From contig OY728142.1 of assembly GCA_963277665.1 (NCBI GenBank), forward strand, positions 14,584,001 to 14,648,000: a DNA stretch of 64,000 bases, read 5' to 3'. The stretch comes from Viscum album. Taxonomy: Eukaryota; Streptophyta; Magnoliopsida; Santalales; Viscaceae. Position 1 is the first letter of the stretch; each line of letters opens with the position of its first letter. The notes under the pieces were generated by a model that made no database searches, was not told the DNA's origin, and saw only the letters and a list, made by a program, of their open reading frames with translations. Made by a program: the position numbers and the translations under genes. Positions 20,241 to 31,953 of this stretch are shown piece after piece.

Positions 20241-20892
20241 TCTAAGGAGATATGCCCTAAGGCCACTGCCTACATGTGATGCATGGCTATATCGATCTGC
20301 ATGACTGCTCTCAATGATGTGGTTAACATACCTCTCCCACATAGGATATCATTAAATGAACAGTTTCATAAGATGAAACACGAGGGAGGTGTTGCATTCA
20401 TATGATGGATGCATCTGGCCGTAGTGTTTACTCTGCTTTACATCACATGAGTAAATGCTACAACACCCAAGGAGCGTCCTCTGGTGTTATATAAAGCCAC
20501 TGCCATGCGATGACAGTGAGCTGATATACTTGGCTGAACATCTCAGACGCCTGACACACTCTTCTTCTTCATCCTTAGCACATCGAGACACGAACACACC
20601 GTGGATGAAGAAGAGTCCCTCTCATATGATGAGAGATTCATGCAGAACCTGTGGATATCTCCGGAGGTGGGATGTCCTTCAGATGCCACTTCTGTGATCT
20701 TTATCAAGCATATTAAACGAAGATTAAGAAGATTGCAGAGGCTTCTTTGGTGAATGATACACACTTTTACGTCATTTATTCATTTCTCTTTTATATGGTT
20801 TCATATTTCTTCCATGGACATCTTGGATTTGTGGTTATATTTGCTTCCGCTGCTATGATTAAGTGTTAATCAACCCCGAACGAAACCCAACA
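20241..20892 (+). repeat. Copia LTR (truncated element)
   Basis: It begins near GGAGATATGCCCTAAGGCC, like the Angela-type Copia LTR start, and ends AACCCAACA at 20892. The next bases, GTGGAATCAGAGTGAGC, are a decayed tRNA-iMet PBS. There is no interior downstream, so this is a truncated element. Confidence 0.5.
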
Positions 20893-20909
20893 GTGGAATC
20901 AGAGTGAGC

Positions 20910-21484
20910 CATGATCTTAGTCTTATGAAATTGTGTTAAAGAAATGAAGTCTGCGGAAAATAGAGCACTACATCGACGATAACATCCCCGCCTAACCCAT
21001 TGACTTGGACCAGATTAGAGGTGCTACTAACCTTATGTGACATTCCCCAGACACCAAATACTGACAATAAATGGCAAGAATATAAAAAAGTCACAAGAGG
21101 AGAACAATTTACCCTATTTACACGTGCACAACTATCACAAGATAAAACAAGAAATCAACAAAACCAAAGACATCTCTATAAATGATGCATGAAACCAAAC
21201 CCAATAGTAATAATAAAGACAAAACCGACAATAACCAATAAATCAAAGACCAACATCAAAGTAACAACATAACAATGTAAAATAGAAACTAAATCTCCAA
21301 AGCAATAAAAGACTTTGGCACTAAGGTGACGCCACTCTAGACCACGACACAAACAACTCCAAGCTCTACCTCAACCATGACAACGTATATCAAGGCACTC
21401 TACTAGTGAAGTATGAAACATGTCCCTTCCCTGTATCACGAAAACAACGTCTACATATGCGCTGAGATGCATATGCAGAGGTGA
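20910..21484. repeat. Old repeat, copy 1, left part
   Basis: From about 21058 this matches the 60.40-61.0 kb region in the same orientation (ATACTGACAATAAATG, AACCAATAAATCAAAGACC, TATCAAGG, CATATG...GCATATG). It is interrupted at 21484 by the LARD insertion and resumes at 29986. Origin is unclear; in copy 2 it abuts a Gypsy remnant, so it may be Gypsy-derived. Confidence 0.6.
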
Positions 21485-22316
21485 TATAACATCCCGTCTT
21501 TTTATAACATAACTTTTCATTCCATTACACGGAACTGAGGATCTTTAAGGTTTAGTGTCTTGGAAACAAGGAACAAAAAACATGAAACAAAAAAAAAACA
21601 TTCTTCTTAAACACTTGAAAGGCTTCTCCTCATGTTCACCCTAGGCTCATTACTGCATCTCATAACCTGGGGACATACATCAAAAGGAAGGGTGAGCAGA
21701 AGGCCCAGCAAGGGAAACAAGTGAAACATTTTACATATGAACTTGAGATACATCAATAAAGTCATGAAAAGAACTTTAATGCATGAAAATGAAATCATGA
21801 GGCATATCATAATAAAAATAAAACTTTTTCATAACTTGAAGATGTGGCTACATCATTTAACATAGACAATCATGAACATATCACCAAGGTCCATCCCCAA
21901 GGTGTCATTTTAAAATTACCAAGGTTATTCACCAAGGTATCGTGAAAATTGTAATATCTAGTGGTTACATCATTACCCAATGAATTGGAGCGCTATCAGG
22001 GCGCACCCTTAAATTTGCCTTTATTATAATGTGAGCCACATATATCATCATCAAACATTTCATAAATAACCCATATAGCATAAAGGAAATGAGTTTCATT
22101 TCATAATCATAACTTTTTAAAACTGCTTTAAAGACATGATCTTTATATCACTTTAAAACCCACAGAAAAGGATGGTGGGTCTCATGTATGTAATTCCCAG
22201 AATTTAAAATAGAACATTTTGGTATATATGTGAATACCCCTTTAGAAGAAAGAGCTTTGAGTATTCACTTAATAAAATAAAAGGACTTTAGAAAAAGAGA
22301 TAGACATTTTGAGACA

Positions 22317-23250
22317 GAAATTCTGCAGCATAACGGCAATGTTCTGAGGTTTTAGAAGACATTAAAAGAGAGGTAAAATGGGTAAAACATTCATAAATGA
22401 CCCATAAAATAGTACATGGACAGAATAAGAAGGATACATGATCATGGTAATGAAATTTCAAGGACATACCATTTGAAATGAAAAACATGGAAGGAAGAAA
22501 AAAAATTAGATTTCTCTTATGAAAGTTCGACAGCCTAACGGCGTTACTTAAACATCAACAAAAATGATTTGAAAAGATCAAATAGGATCTCTCATCATGT
22601 GAACATAAGAGTTCAGTATGATAGATATAGAGATAATTCCCCAACATAACAAAAAGGAACTTGAAAGAATTGACATGAAAGTAGAACTTCAAAACGAGAA
22701 GGGTGAAGAACCACTTAAAAATTCGGCAGCCTAACAGCGACACTTAAAACATCAAAATACTGAATTGAAGAGATCAAATGGGGTCTCTCATCATATGAAC
22801 ATAAGAGTCCAGTATGATATATATAGAGATCATACCCCAATATAACAAAAAGGAACTTGAAATAATTGACATGAAAGTAGAACTTCAAAACGAGAAGGGT
22901 GAAGAACCACTTAAAAATTCGGCAGCCTAACGGCGCCACTTAAAACTTCAAAATACTGAATTGAAGCGATCAAATGGGGTCTCTCATCATATGATCATAA
23001 AAGATCAGTATGATAATTTAGAGATCATACCCCAACATAATAAAAAGGAACATGAAAGACTTGAATGAAAATAGAACTTGAAAACGAGGAAGGTGAAAGA
23101 ATCCCTTAAAAATTCGGCAGCCTAACGGCGCCACTTAAACATTCTTAAAACGAATTGATGAGAGCAAGGGGGGGGGGGTCTCTCATCATATGAACATGAA
23201 ATAGGCAGTAGGATGAATATAAAAGAACATCCTCCAACATAAGAACATGG
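22317..23250 (-). repeat. About 196-bp tandem repeat inside the LARD LTR
   Basis: The marker TTCGGCAGCCTAACGGCG (or a variant) begins at 22526, 22722, 22918 and 23113, a period of 195-196 bp, with a more diverged first unit near 22317. Each unit also contains TCTCATCAT(A/G)TGA and ACATAA(C/T)AAAAAGGAAC. The same array is at about 27395-28330 in the other LTR. Confidence 0.85.
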
Positions 23251-24405
23251 AGTATAAAAGAAAGACATAAAAGAGATTACTTGAAAAGAAAGAGAGAGGT
23301 CGGATCCCTTACCTTAAAATGTAACTCTTAAACCTCAAAGGTTGGGACCTTGAGGGCTTGGAGGAACCTTGGGAGGACTCCTTGGGAGGTAATGAGACCA
23401 GAAATTCGTTGGGAATGAGTGGGGAGTCGAATGGATGAGAGGAGGGCTTGGTATTTATAGGGAAAGTGAGGGGACAAGGCATTAATGGGCAAGAGACACC
23501 TCACATGTGCTTTTCTCAAACACATGTGCTCTCCCTTGTCATTTATCATGGAGTTAGGCCACATGGGGCCCCCAAAACAATAATTCATCACCCTTGGCCG
23601 GCCAACCCTCAAAAGATCTCATGACATCATCATGACACCGTTATGATGTCATTAAACATACCGAAACCCTAAAACTGTATTTTTACTATTCACTGAAAAT
23701 TCAACTTTCTCAGAAAAATCCCAAAATTTCACATTAACCAAATATCAATGCTCTGATTTCAAAAATGAAATCCATTTTATAAAAATAATTTTCTAAATAT
23801 TTTTAATTTATTTTTTAAATAAAAACACTATTCATCGAAAATTCATTTTTTTCAGAAAAAACCCCAAAAATTACCATAACATAATATCGATGCTCTGAGT
23901 TCAAAAATAAAGTCATTTTTATAAAAATAATTTTCTAATTATTTTTAATTAAATTTTTAATTAAAAAAACACTATTCACCCGAAAAATCTAATACTTGAA
24001 TAATAATTAATGAAACCGTTATTTAACTATTTTATTGAATCACATTACTTAATCAAGGTGCCTAGATTATTTTAAAACTTTCTTTAAGTGAGATTACTAA
24101 TCCATTTGGTCATATTACTAATCCTAATCATAAAATCACTATTCATAATTTACTATTCATCAAAAATCAAGTTGATCTTATTAGACTCTAAATTTAGTAC
24201 TGAACATAATTGCAGAAGACCATTTTTTGAAAATCATTACACATTTTTAATTATTTAGGGTTTACATAAACATATTTAAAATATCCTTTTTCTAAAATTC
24301 ATCAAAAATATGCATACTATATTTATCCGGTCATTTCAAAATTCATAAACTTCATCATAAGAAGAAATCCCAATTTTTATTTAAAACAAGGATTACACAA
24401 GGTAG

Positions 24406-24678
24406 TTACGGTCTCGTTACATAACCCCTTATAATACCAGCATAGGACCTAAGAGTAAGGTGTGCTAGGGTGATAGAAGCTTGGGGCGGCTCAGTCAACA
24501 TTGCCCGACTAGTAATTTCTATCAGTTTGAACTTCTCACGAAGGCGATTTCGTTCCAACTTCACATGATGAAGTTCGGCTTGGATTTGATCCAGAGCAAA
24601 GCCCAGTGGTGCTACCTCCTTCCCAAGCTCTGTTAGATGGGCTTCGATTGGTCCAAGACTACTAGGTGAGGCCATCAA
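24406..24678 (-). CDS. Small coiled-coil ORF inside the LARD LTR (unknown)
   Basis: A 90-codon ORF near the start of the LTR, in the sense of the element. The middle (LTELGKEVAPLGFALDQIQA and onward to KLIEI) has heptad-like hydrophobic spacing and a charged KLERNRLREK stretch, suggesting a coiled coil. The partner LTR has the same protein starting one Met later. It is not a known domain to me. Because the LTRs are nearly identical, conservation between them says little about function. Confidence 0.3.
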   Translation of the reverse strand: MMASPSSLGPIEAHLTELGKEVAPLGFALDQIQAELHHVKLERNRLREKFKLIEITSRAMLTEPPQASITLAHLTLRSYAGIIRGYVTRP

Positions 24679-24902
24679 ATCTTCTTTCTATAATAATTAA
24701 CCAAGATTACTTATAAATAGAGACAATAATCCAAACATTTTGTTCACAGCGGTCATGTTGACCGATGGTTATATAATAGTCAAAACCCACTGATCTCATT
24801 TTAATTATAATCATGTTTATCAAATAAAACATTTTTGTTGAGTATAACAATAACACATAAAATTAGGAAACAAAATTTATTTAAAAATTTCGGGTCGTTA
24901 CA

Positions 24903-24918
24903 ATCTTCCCCCCTTAAG
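24903..24918 (-). other. Polypurine tract of the LARD element
   Basis: On the minus strand, CTTAAGGGGGGAAGAT directly precedes the TGTAACG start of the 3' LTR. This confirms orientation. Confidence 0.75.
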
Positions 24919-26549
24919 AAATTGCGTCCTCGCAATTTTAAAATTGGGTTTTGAAATTTCATTGAAAGTCCCACATCGGAAAAGGAGTCAGTAAAACTAT
25001 TACTTTAAAATAAAGAAAGGGAAGTACAAAGGTCACCCGAGTTAACCCACACTAGGGTTCCATGTAGGAAAACATGGACATAGAGGAGAAAACAAAGGGT
25101 CAAGTTCTGAGGGAGAGTGATAGAGAACATGATTATGAGAAAGTTAACCATGAGAAAATCCCAAACTTATGATGTGTGTAAACGGTCTTTGATTACCTAG
25201 TAGGAAACGTAAACCAACAACATTTTTGTTTTACGTTTCTTTTCATAATTTTGAGGATTTCATTTACTACATAGAACAAAAACATAAGAAAATATACCTA
25301 CCTTCAAGTAGAGTTTCATACTTTAACAAGTCCCTACCAACACTAATCTTTTCTCCAAATGATGAGAATTCAAAAACACTTGGTCTCATAAAAGCACAAG
25401 AATCATCTTCTATAGAATCACATAATCTACAAAAGATTAACTATCTATTTCTTCTATCTTTAAACATTATCCCAAAAACAGAAAGGTTAAGGTAAAACAA
25501 CTCTTCAAAAAGAAATAATCCCATAGGAATGGAAACTACTTTTAAATCATCAAAGTTCCATGGTACTACCCAAAGTTCATCATAGACCATTCCATAAATA
25601 ACGGTCCTTAAAATTCCTCAAAACAAACCAAACTAAGATTGAAACCCAAATACAATGAGGATTTGATAACATAGTCTTCCAAAACGACTTCATTGTTCAT
25701 CTCCAGACAACATCAACCACTCCTAACATCTTATAAAAAAGTAGCTAACCTAAACATATTTTACCCAAGATAGGTTAGTCATTCCCATAAGTAACCTAAA
25801 TTACTATAAGTTCACCTTAAATTCATCGATTCTTCAAAATATAAGTCAACCTTACTCCTCAATGAAAATACCGTAGTAATCTATTTACCTCGATCAAATA
25901 TGGTTCCCAAAATAATGAACGTCTTCCAAAATAATAATCATATTTTAATCCCCTAATCATCCCTGTCATATTAATACGAAAATCGTCGCATTTCCTATCA
26001 CATTGGTTGTCGGAACATGTTCTTCCATTTCCCACCATTAACTAAGAAGAGAAAGCATAATTAGGGGCTTAAGTACTTAGCTAATAATCATGAAAAGGAA
26101 CTGAAAGCATATAAGGATAACTTGTATATGAAAGGTATACCCTAACTTGTGATCTCCTAGGTTCTCATCTAGGTTATGAATGATCATATATTCTTATGTG
26201 AACCTTTATTTTATTTTATCTTTGTTCCTTTAACAATGGTTCATACCAAGCTTATGAATTTACCAAAGCATATCCCCCGGGAGTGTCGTAACCAAGAGTG
26301 CAGCAAGGCCCGTTGTCGTGTACCAGTTCCCGTTCGAGTCTAGCTCAAAGCGGTGTTTTCGGGTTTTACCCCTATGTACATCTGTGCCAGAGCCACCTCT
26401 ACCTGCTCGTATCCAGACATGGATGTATTTGCTTGGCAACCCCTTACTCAATACTCACCAAAATACCAGGAAGATTTCCTATATTAAACTTTTCTATAGG
26501 GTTCCTCCTAGAGTTTTCATATCCTAATTTCCACAAATAACTAAACCAT
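24919..26549 (-). other. Non-coding interior of the LARD element
   Basis: No gag, protease, RT or integrase motif on either strand; the largest ORFs (89 codons plus at 25226, 63 codons minus at 26260) match nothing I recognise. An isolated AGTCCCACATCGG, a motif common in plant short-LTR elements, lies near 24965. Everything else appears unstructured and AT-rich. Confidence 0.6.
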
Positions 26550-26561
26550 CCTTTGATACCA
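26550..26561 (-). other. Primer-binding site of the LARD element
   Basis: On the minus strand the LTR end GCTATA is followed by GT and then TGGTATCAAAGG. This is tRNA-iMet-like with one change from TGGTATCAGAG. Confidence 0.65.
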
Positions 26562-26563
26562 AC

Positions 26564-29500
26564 TATAGCATCCCGTCTTTTTATAACATAACTTTTCATT
26601 CCATTACACGGAACTGAGGATCTTTAAGGTTTAGTGTCTTGGAAACAAGGAACATAAAACATGAAACAAAAAAAAACATTCTTCTTAAACACTTGAAAGG
26701 CTTCTCCTCATGTTCACCCTAGGCTCATTACTGCATCTCATAACCTGGGGACATACATCAAAAGGAAGGGTGAGCAGAAGGCCCAGCAAGGGAAACAAGT
26801 GAAACATTTTACATATGAACTTGAGATACATCAATAAAGTCATGAAAAGAACTTTAATGCATGAAAATGAAATCATGAGGCATATCATAATAAAAATAAA
26901 ACTTTTTCATAACTTGAAGATGTGGCTACATCATTTAACATAGACAATCATGAACATATCACCAAGGTCCATCCCCAAGGTGTCATTTTAAAATTACCAA
27001 GGTTATTCACCAAGGTATCGTGAAAATTGTAATATCTAGTGGTTACATCATTACCCAATGCATTGGAGCGCTATCAGGGCGCACCCTTAAATTTGCCTTT
27101 ATTATAATGTGAGCCACATATATCATCATCAAACATTTCATAAATAACCCATATAGCATAAAGGAAATGAGTTTCATTTCATAATCATAACTTTTTAAAA
27201 CTGCTTTAAAGACATGATCTTTATATCACTTTAAAACCCACAGAAAAGGAAGGTGAGTCTCATGTATGTAATTCCCAGAATTTAAAATAGAACATTTTGG
27301 TATATATGTGAATACCCCTTTAGAAGAAAGAGCTTTGAGTATTCACTTAATAAAATAAAAGGACTTTAGAAAAAGAGATAGACATTTTGAGACAGAAATT
27401 CTGCAGCATAACGGCAATGTTCCGAGGTTTTAGAAGACATTAAAAGAGAGGTAAAATGGGTAAAACATTCATAAATGACCCATAAAATAGTACATGGACA
27501 GAATAAGAAGGATACATGATCATGGTAATGAAATTTCAAGGACATACCATTTGAAATGAAAAACATGGAAGGAAGAAAAAAAATTAGATTTCTCTTATGA
27601 AAGTTCGGCAGCCTAACGGCGTTACTTAAACATCAACAAAAATGATTTGAAAAGATCAAATAGGATCTCTCATCATGTGAACATAAGAGTTCAGTATGAT
27701 AGATATAGAGATAATTCCCCAACATAACAAAAAGGAACTTGAAAGAATTGACATGAAAGTAGAACTTCAAAACGAGAAGGGTGAAGAACCACTTAAAAAT
27801 TCGGCAGCCTAACGGCGCCACTTAAAACATCAAAATACTGAATTGAAGAGATCAAATGGGGTCTCTCATCATATGAACATAAGAGTCCAGTATGATATAT
27901 ATAGAGATCATACCCCAATATAACAAAAAGGAACTTGAAATAATTGACATGAAAGTAGAACTTCAAAACGAGAAGGGTGAAGAACCACTTAAAAATTCGG
28001 CAGCCTAACGACGCCACTTAAAACTTCAAAATACTGAATTGAAGCGATCAAATGGGGTCTCTCATCATATGATCATAAAAGATCAGTATGATAATTTAGA
28101 GATCATACCCCAACATAATAAAAAGGAACATGAAAGAATTGAATGAAAATAGAACTTGAAAACGAGGAAGGTGAAAGAATCCCTTAAAAATTCGGCAGCC
28201 TAACGGCGCCACTTAAACATTCTTAAAACGAATTGATGAGAGCAAGGGGGGGGGGTCTCTCATCATATGAACATTAAATAGGCAGTAGGATGAATATAAA
28301 AGAACATCCTCCAACATAAGAACATGGAGTATAAAAGAAAAGACATAAAAGAGATTACTTGAAAAGAAAGAGAGAGGTCGGATCCCTTACCTTAAAATGT
28401 AACTCTTAAAACTCAAAGGTTGGGACCTTGAGGGATTGGGGGAACCTTGGGAGGACTCCTTGGGAGGTAATGAGACCAGAAATTCATTGGGAATGAGTGG
28501 GGAGTCGAATGGATGAGAGGAGGGCTTGGTATTTATAGGGAAAGTGAGGGGACAAGACATTAATGGCCAAGGGACACCTCACATGTGCTTTTCTCAAACA
28601 CATGTGCTCTCCCTTGTCATTTATCATGAAGTTAGGCCACATGGGGCCCCCAAAACAATAATTCATCACCCTTGGCCGACCAACCCTCAAAAGATCTCAT
28701 GACATAATCATGACACCGTTATGATGTCATTAAACATACTGAAACCCTAAAACTGTATTTTTACTATTCACTGAAAATTCAACTTTCTCAGAAAAATCCC
28801 AAAATTTCACATTAACCAAATATCAATGCTCTGATTTCAAAAATGAAATCCATTTTATAAAAATAATTTTCTAAATATTTTTAATTTAATTTTTAAATAA
28901 AAACACTATTCATCGAAAATTCATTTTTTTCAGAAAAAACCCCAAAAATTACCATAACATAATATCGATGATCTGAGTTCAAAAATAAAGTCATTTTTAT
29001 AAAAATAATTTTCTAATTATTTTTAATTAAATTTTTAATTAAAAAAACACTATTCACCCGAAAAAACTAATACTTGAATAATAATTAATGAAACCGTTAT
29101 TTAACTATTTTATTGAATCACATTACTTAATCAAGGTGCCTAGATTATTTTAAAACTTTCTTTAAGTGAGATTACTAATCCATTTGGTCATATTACTAAT
29201 CCTAATCATAAAATCACTATTCATAATTTACTATTCATCAAAAATCAAGTTGATCTTATTAGACTCTAAATTTAGTACTGAACATAATTGCAGAAGACCA
29301 TTTTTTGAAAATCATTACACATTTTTAATTATTTAGGGTTTACATAAACATATTTAAAATATCTTTTTTCTAAAATTCATCAAAAATATGCATACTATAT
29401 TTATCCGGTCATTTCAAAATTCATAAACTTCATCATAAGAAGAAATCCCAATTTTTATTTAAAACAAGGATTACACAAGGTAGTTACGGTCTCGTTACAT

Positions 29501-29980
29501 AACCCCTTATAATACCAGCATAGGACCTAAGAGTAAGGTGTGCTAGGGTGATAGAAGCTTGGGGCGGCTCAGTCAACATTGCCCGACTAGTAATTTCTAT
29601 CAGTTTGAACTTCTCACGAAGGCGATTTCGTTCCAACTTCACATGATGAAGTTCGGCTTGGATTTGATCCAGAGCAAAGCCCAGTGGTGCTACCTCCTTC
29701 CCAAGCTCTGTTAGATGAGCTTCGATTGGTCCAAGACTACTAGGTGAGGCCATCGAATCTTCTTTCTATAATAATTAACCAAGATTACTTATATTTAGAG
29801 ACAATAATCAAAACATTTTGTTCACAGCGGTCATGTTGACCGATGGTTATATAATAGTCAAAACCCACTGATCTCATTTTAATTATAATCATGTTTATCA
29901 AATAAAACATTTTTGTTGAGTATAACAATAACACATAAAATTAGGAAACAAAATTTATTTAAAAATTTCGGGTCGTTACA
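26564..29980 (-). repeat. 5' LTR of the LARD element
   Basis: The partner of 21485-24902, about 3,417 bp, starting TGTAACGACCCG at 29980 (minus) and ending GGGATGCTATA. It carries the same 196-bp tandem array and the 89-codon ORF at 29484-29753. Confidence 0.85.
29484..29753 (-). CDS. Small coiled-coil ORF, copy in the 5' LTR
   Basis: Identical in sequence to the ORF at 24406-24678 apart from the loss of the first Met. Function unknown, same reservations. Confidence 0.3.
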   Translation of the reverse strand: MASPSSLGPIEAHLTELGKEVAPLGFALDQIQAELHHVKLERNRLREKFKLIEITSRAMLTEPPQASITLAHLTLRSYAGIIRGYVTRP

Positions 29981-29985
29981 GGTGA

Positions 29986-30102
29986 GTATAACAACTTTGT
30001 AGGTAACTCCCAGAGACCTTTTCCACATGCCACTAAGACTAGAAATAGGTTAGCTTACAGGAATTTAAGGCAAGCATGAAGAATATCAAAGCAGTAAACA
30101 AT
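29986..30102. repeat. Old repeat, copy 1, right part
   Basis: Continues the repeat broken by the LARD insertion; it matches about 60.99-61.10 kb (GTAGG(T/A)AACTCCCA, CAAAG(C/T)AG). It ends where the CACTA terminus starts. Confidence 0.65.
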
Positions 30103-30420
30103 CACTACTGAAAAATCACCTATACCCACGATTTGGAACCATGAGTATAGCCCTTAAAACCGCGGGTATAGACTATACCCACGGTTCCATAAACCATGGG
30201 TTACTGAGGCGTCAGTATAGAGTAATACCCACAGTTTTATAAAAAACCGTGGGTATAGCCCTGGAGATTTTCATAATACCCACAATTTTATTTAAACTGT
30301 TGGCATATATCTATACCCATGGTTTACAAAATCGTGGGTATAGATTATCACACCAGACATAATATACCCACAGTTATTGAACCGTGGGTATAGATCCTTG
30401 ACCTGTAAAAAAAAATACAG
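30103..30420 (+). mobile_element. Left end of a second CACTA family
   Basis: Starts CACTACTGAAAAATC (terminal inverted repeat). It is followed by six palindromic units of the type TATACCCACGGTT...AACCGTGGGTATA up to about 30395. This is a typical sub-terminal region of an En/Spm element. No matching right end (CAGTAGTG) was found before 33227, so the element's extent is unknown. Confidence 0.65.
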
Positions 30421-31590
30421 TTTTCCTGCACTGGGTTGCTATAATAACCCGAACTGGGTTGCTACAGTAACCCAAATTGGGTTTCTACAGTAACCTGATT
30501 TTTTGGTCGGGGACCTTCGGCCCCCGAACCCCCAAAACAAGGACGCGTTGCCCCCTGCGACCCCAATGAGTTCACCGCGGAGCTCGGCCCGCATAAGTTG
30601 CGACGTAGTGCACAATACGGGAGATGATGCAGGAACATCTAGAGATGATGTTTGGAATCATTATTTCTAAAATATTAACATTACATAGAGGATGAAGCAT
30701 TATAGAATTCATCGTCCCAAAGTTACAAGATGAGTTATTGATGCTAATCTGAAGTGAATCTAGAAGATGATAGATGAAGAAATGTGCACATTTGGAAGAT
30801 ATGTTGAAGTGAAGAAAGAATGCAAATACATTTCCAAAAGATGATTCATAGACAAAAGCTATTGTTTATCCAAAAGATAAAGCATCGATCACTGAAAGTA
30901 GAGGCATTAATGGAAGCTAAATGAGACAACCTTTAAAAAGTTCATAAGACTTCACTAGAAGATAAAAGATCTTAAGAACGTGGAATGAATTCTCACAATG
31001 ATTCATAAGATCAACAGTTTCTTACGTAACAGATAGGAAGTTAATATGTATGTGTTACAATCAAAGTGATACATTAGGTTTATCTATTTGGAATAATTTG
31101 AGGTTTCTTGAATGATATTCTAGAAGTTACTTAAGACAATTCTATACTGATCATTTAATGCAATAATCATCATGACTGTTTGAAAATAGTTCATGATTCA
31201 TGCCGAGTATGGAAGATGGATTTTTTCTATGATTGATGGAGAAATATCTGAATGTTTTGAGTCTAAAATATGTACCAAAAACATGAGGGATAAAGAGTTT
31301 GGAATGTGAATCTAGAAATTAAATCAATAGATGTTAAGGATTCTCTTAGAGCATCACGTACTAGAAAGGAATTCCAAAAGCTGAAGTAGAAATTGAAGAG
31401 GTTGATGTGGAAGACTGGAAGTTAGTAATGCTTCTTACTTCAGTTGATGTAAATCTGAAAGTGTTTGAGTGTTGAATGTTTTATTGACTAATTTAGATGT
31501 TGAATAAGTTCATGAGTAGAATATAAGTATCTAAAAGTTAGAAGATCAAAAGTTAAGAAAAAACAGACCTATTCATAAGTCAAATGATTG
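30421..31590. other. Probable CACTA interior, non-coding
   Basis: Opens with three near-tandem copies of about 20 bp (GGGTTGCTACAGTAACCC type, 30433-30500), then a GC-rich stretch with GGGGACCTTCGGCCCCCGAA (30519-30538), which can fold back. From 30640 it is A/G-rich without a convincing frame. No transposase domain seen. Confidence 0.35.
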
Positions 31591-31953
31591 GAAAAGGACA
31601 TTGCATTGGAGCTTATAGAAAATGGTTTTTCCAAGTATGTTGAAGGGAGTGCTAACATGTTGGAAGATGAAGCAAAACAGAAATTGAAAGCCACTGAACT
31701 ATAGGCAAAGAAAAACCGTCCCAGAATTTGGACAAATTATGTACCGCCAACTTCCAATTCAAAGGCGATTCATAATTAGAATTTTTTCGGAAAGGTGGTT
31801 GAGGTTGTAAGTGGAGACAGTGTCATCATGGCTGATGATTTTGTCCCATTTGGAAGTCTGTTAGCAGAGCGACGTGTTAAGAAACAAGAAGATAATGAGT
31901 CTAACCTATATGTTCCAAAGTGTCTACTGAGTCGAGGAAGTTCAGTTTATTGA
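31591..31953 (+). pseudogene. TSN: Fragment of a Tudor-SN (TSN) ribonuclease gene
   Basis: The frame from 31591 reads EKDIALELIENGFSKYVEGS, then ANMLEDEAKQKLKATEL, a TAG, KNRPRIWTNYVPPTSNSKAI, a second TAG, and FFGKVVEVVSGDSVIMADD up to AERRV (about 31878). I recognise the order and motifs (WTNYVPP, NSKAIH, GKVVEVVSGD, LAERRV) as plant Tudor-SN, at the junction of two staphylococcal nuclease-like domains. Tudor-SN is an RNA-binding stress-granule protein with SN-like repeats and a Tudor domain. Only about 95 residues are represented, with two in-frame stops (31702-31704, 31777-31779). Sequence after 31878 is unrelated. It could be a CACTA-captured exon fragment or a truncated retrocopy. Confidence 0.75.

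Larger units (their letters stand above)
21485..24902 (-). repeat. 3' LTR of the LARD element
   Basis: On the minus strand it starts TGTAACGACCCG (24902) and ends GGGATGTTATA (21485). The ending TA rather than CA is unusual, but the target duplication fixes it. It holds a tandem array of about 196-bp units (see 22317-23250) and a 90-codon ORF on the same strand. Confidence 0.85.
21485..29980 (-). mobile_element. LARD-type LTR retrotransposon (non-autonomous, 8.5 kb)
   Basis: Two near-identical LTRs of about 3.42 kb enclose only 1.66 kb of interior. The 5-bp duplication GGTGA is exact at 21480-21484 and 29981-29985. Orientation is minus: the PBS is next to the right LTR and the polypurine tract next to the left LTR. 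The interior has no gag or pol, so the element needs a helper. LTR identity is about 99 % by eye (substitutions plus homopolymer length changes), so it is among the youngest insertions here. Confidence 0.85.

Noticed and set aside
23328..23612. 94-codon minus ORF in the LARD 3' LTR
   Set aside because: The partner LTR has a shortened version of 68 codons although the LTRs are almost identical, so it is not maintained.
30595..30615. GACGTAGTG as the right terminus of the second CACTA element
   Set aside because: Lacks the CAGTAGTG core and the preceding T-run, and no repeats in inverted arrangement lie next to it.
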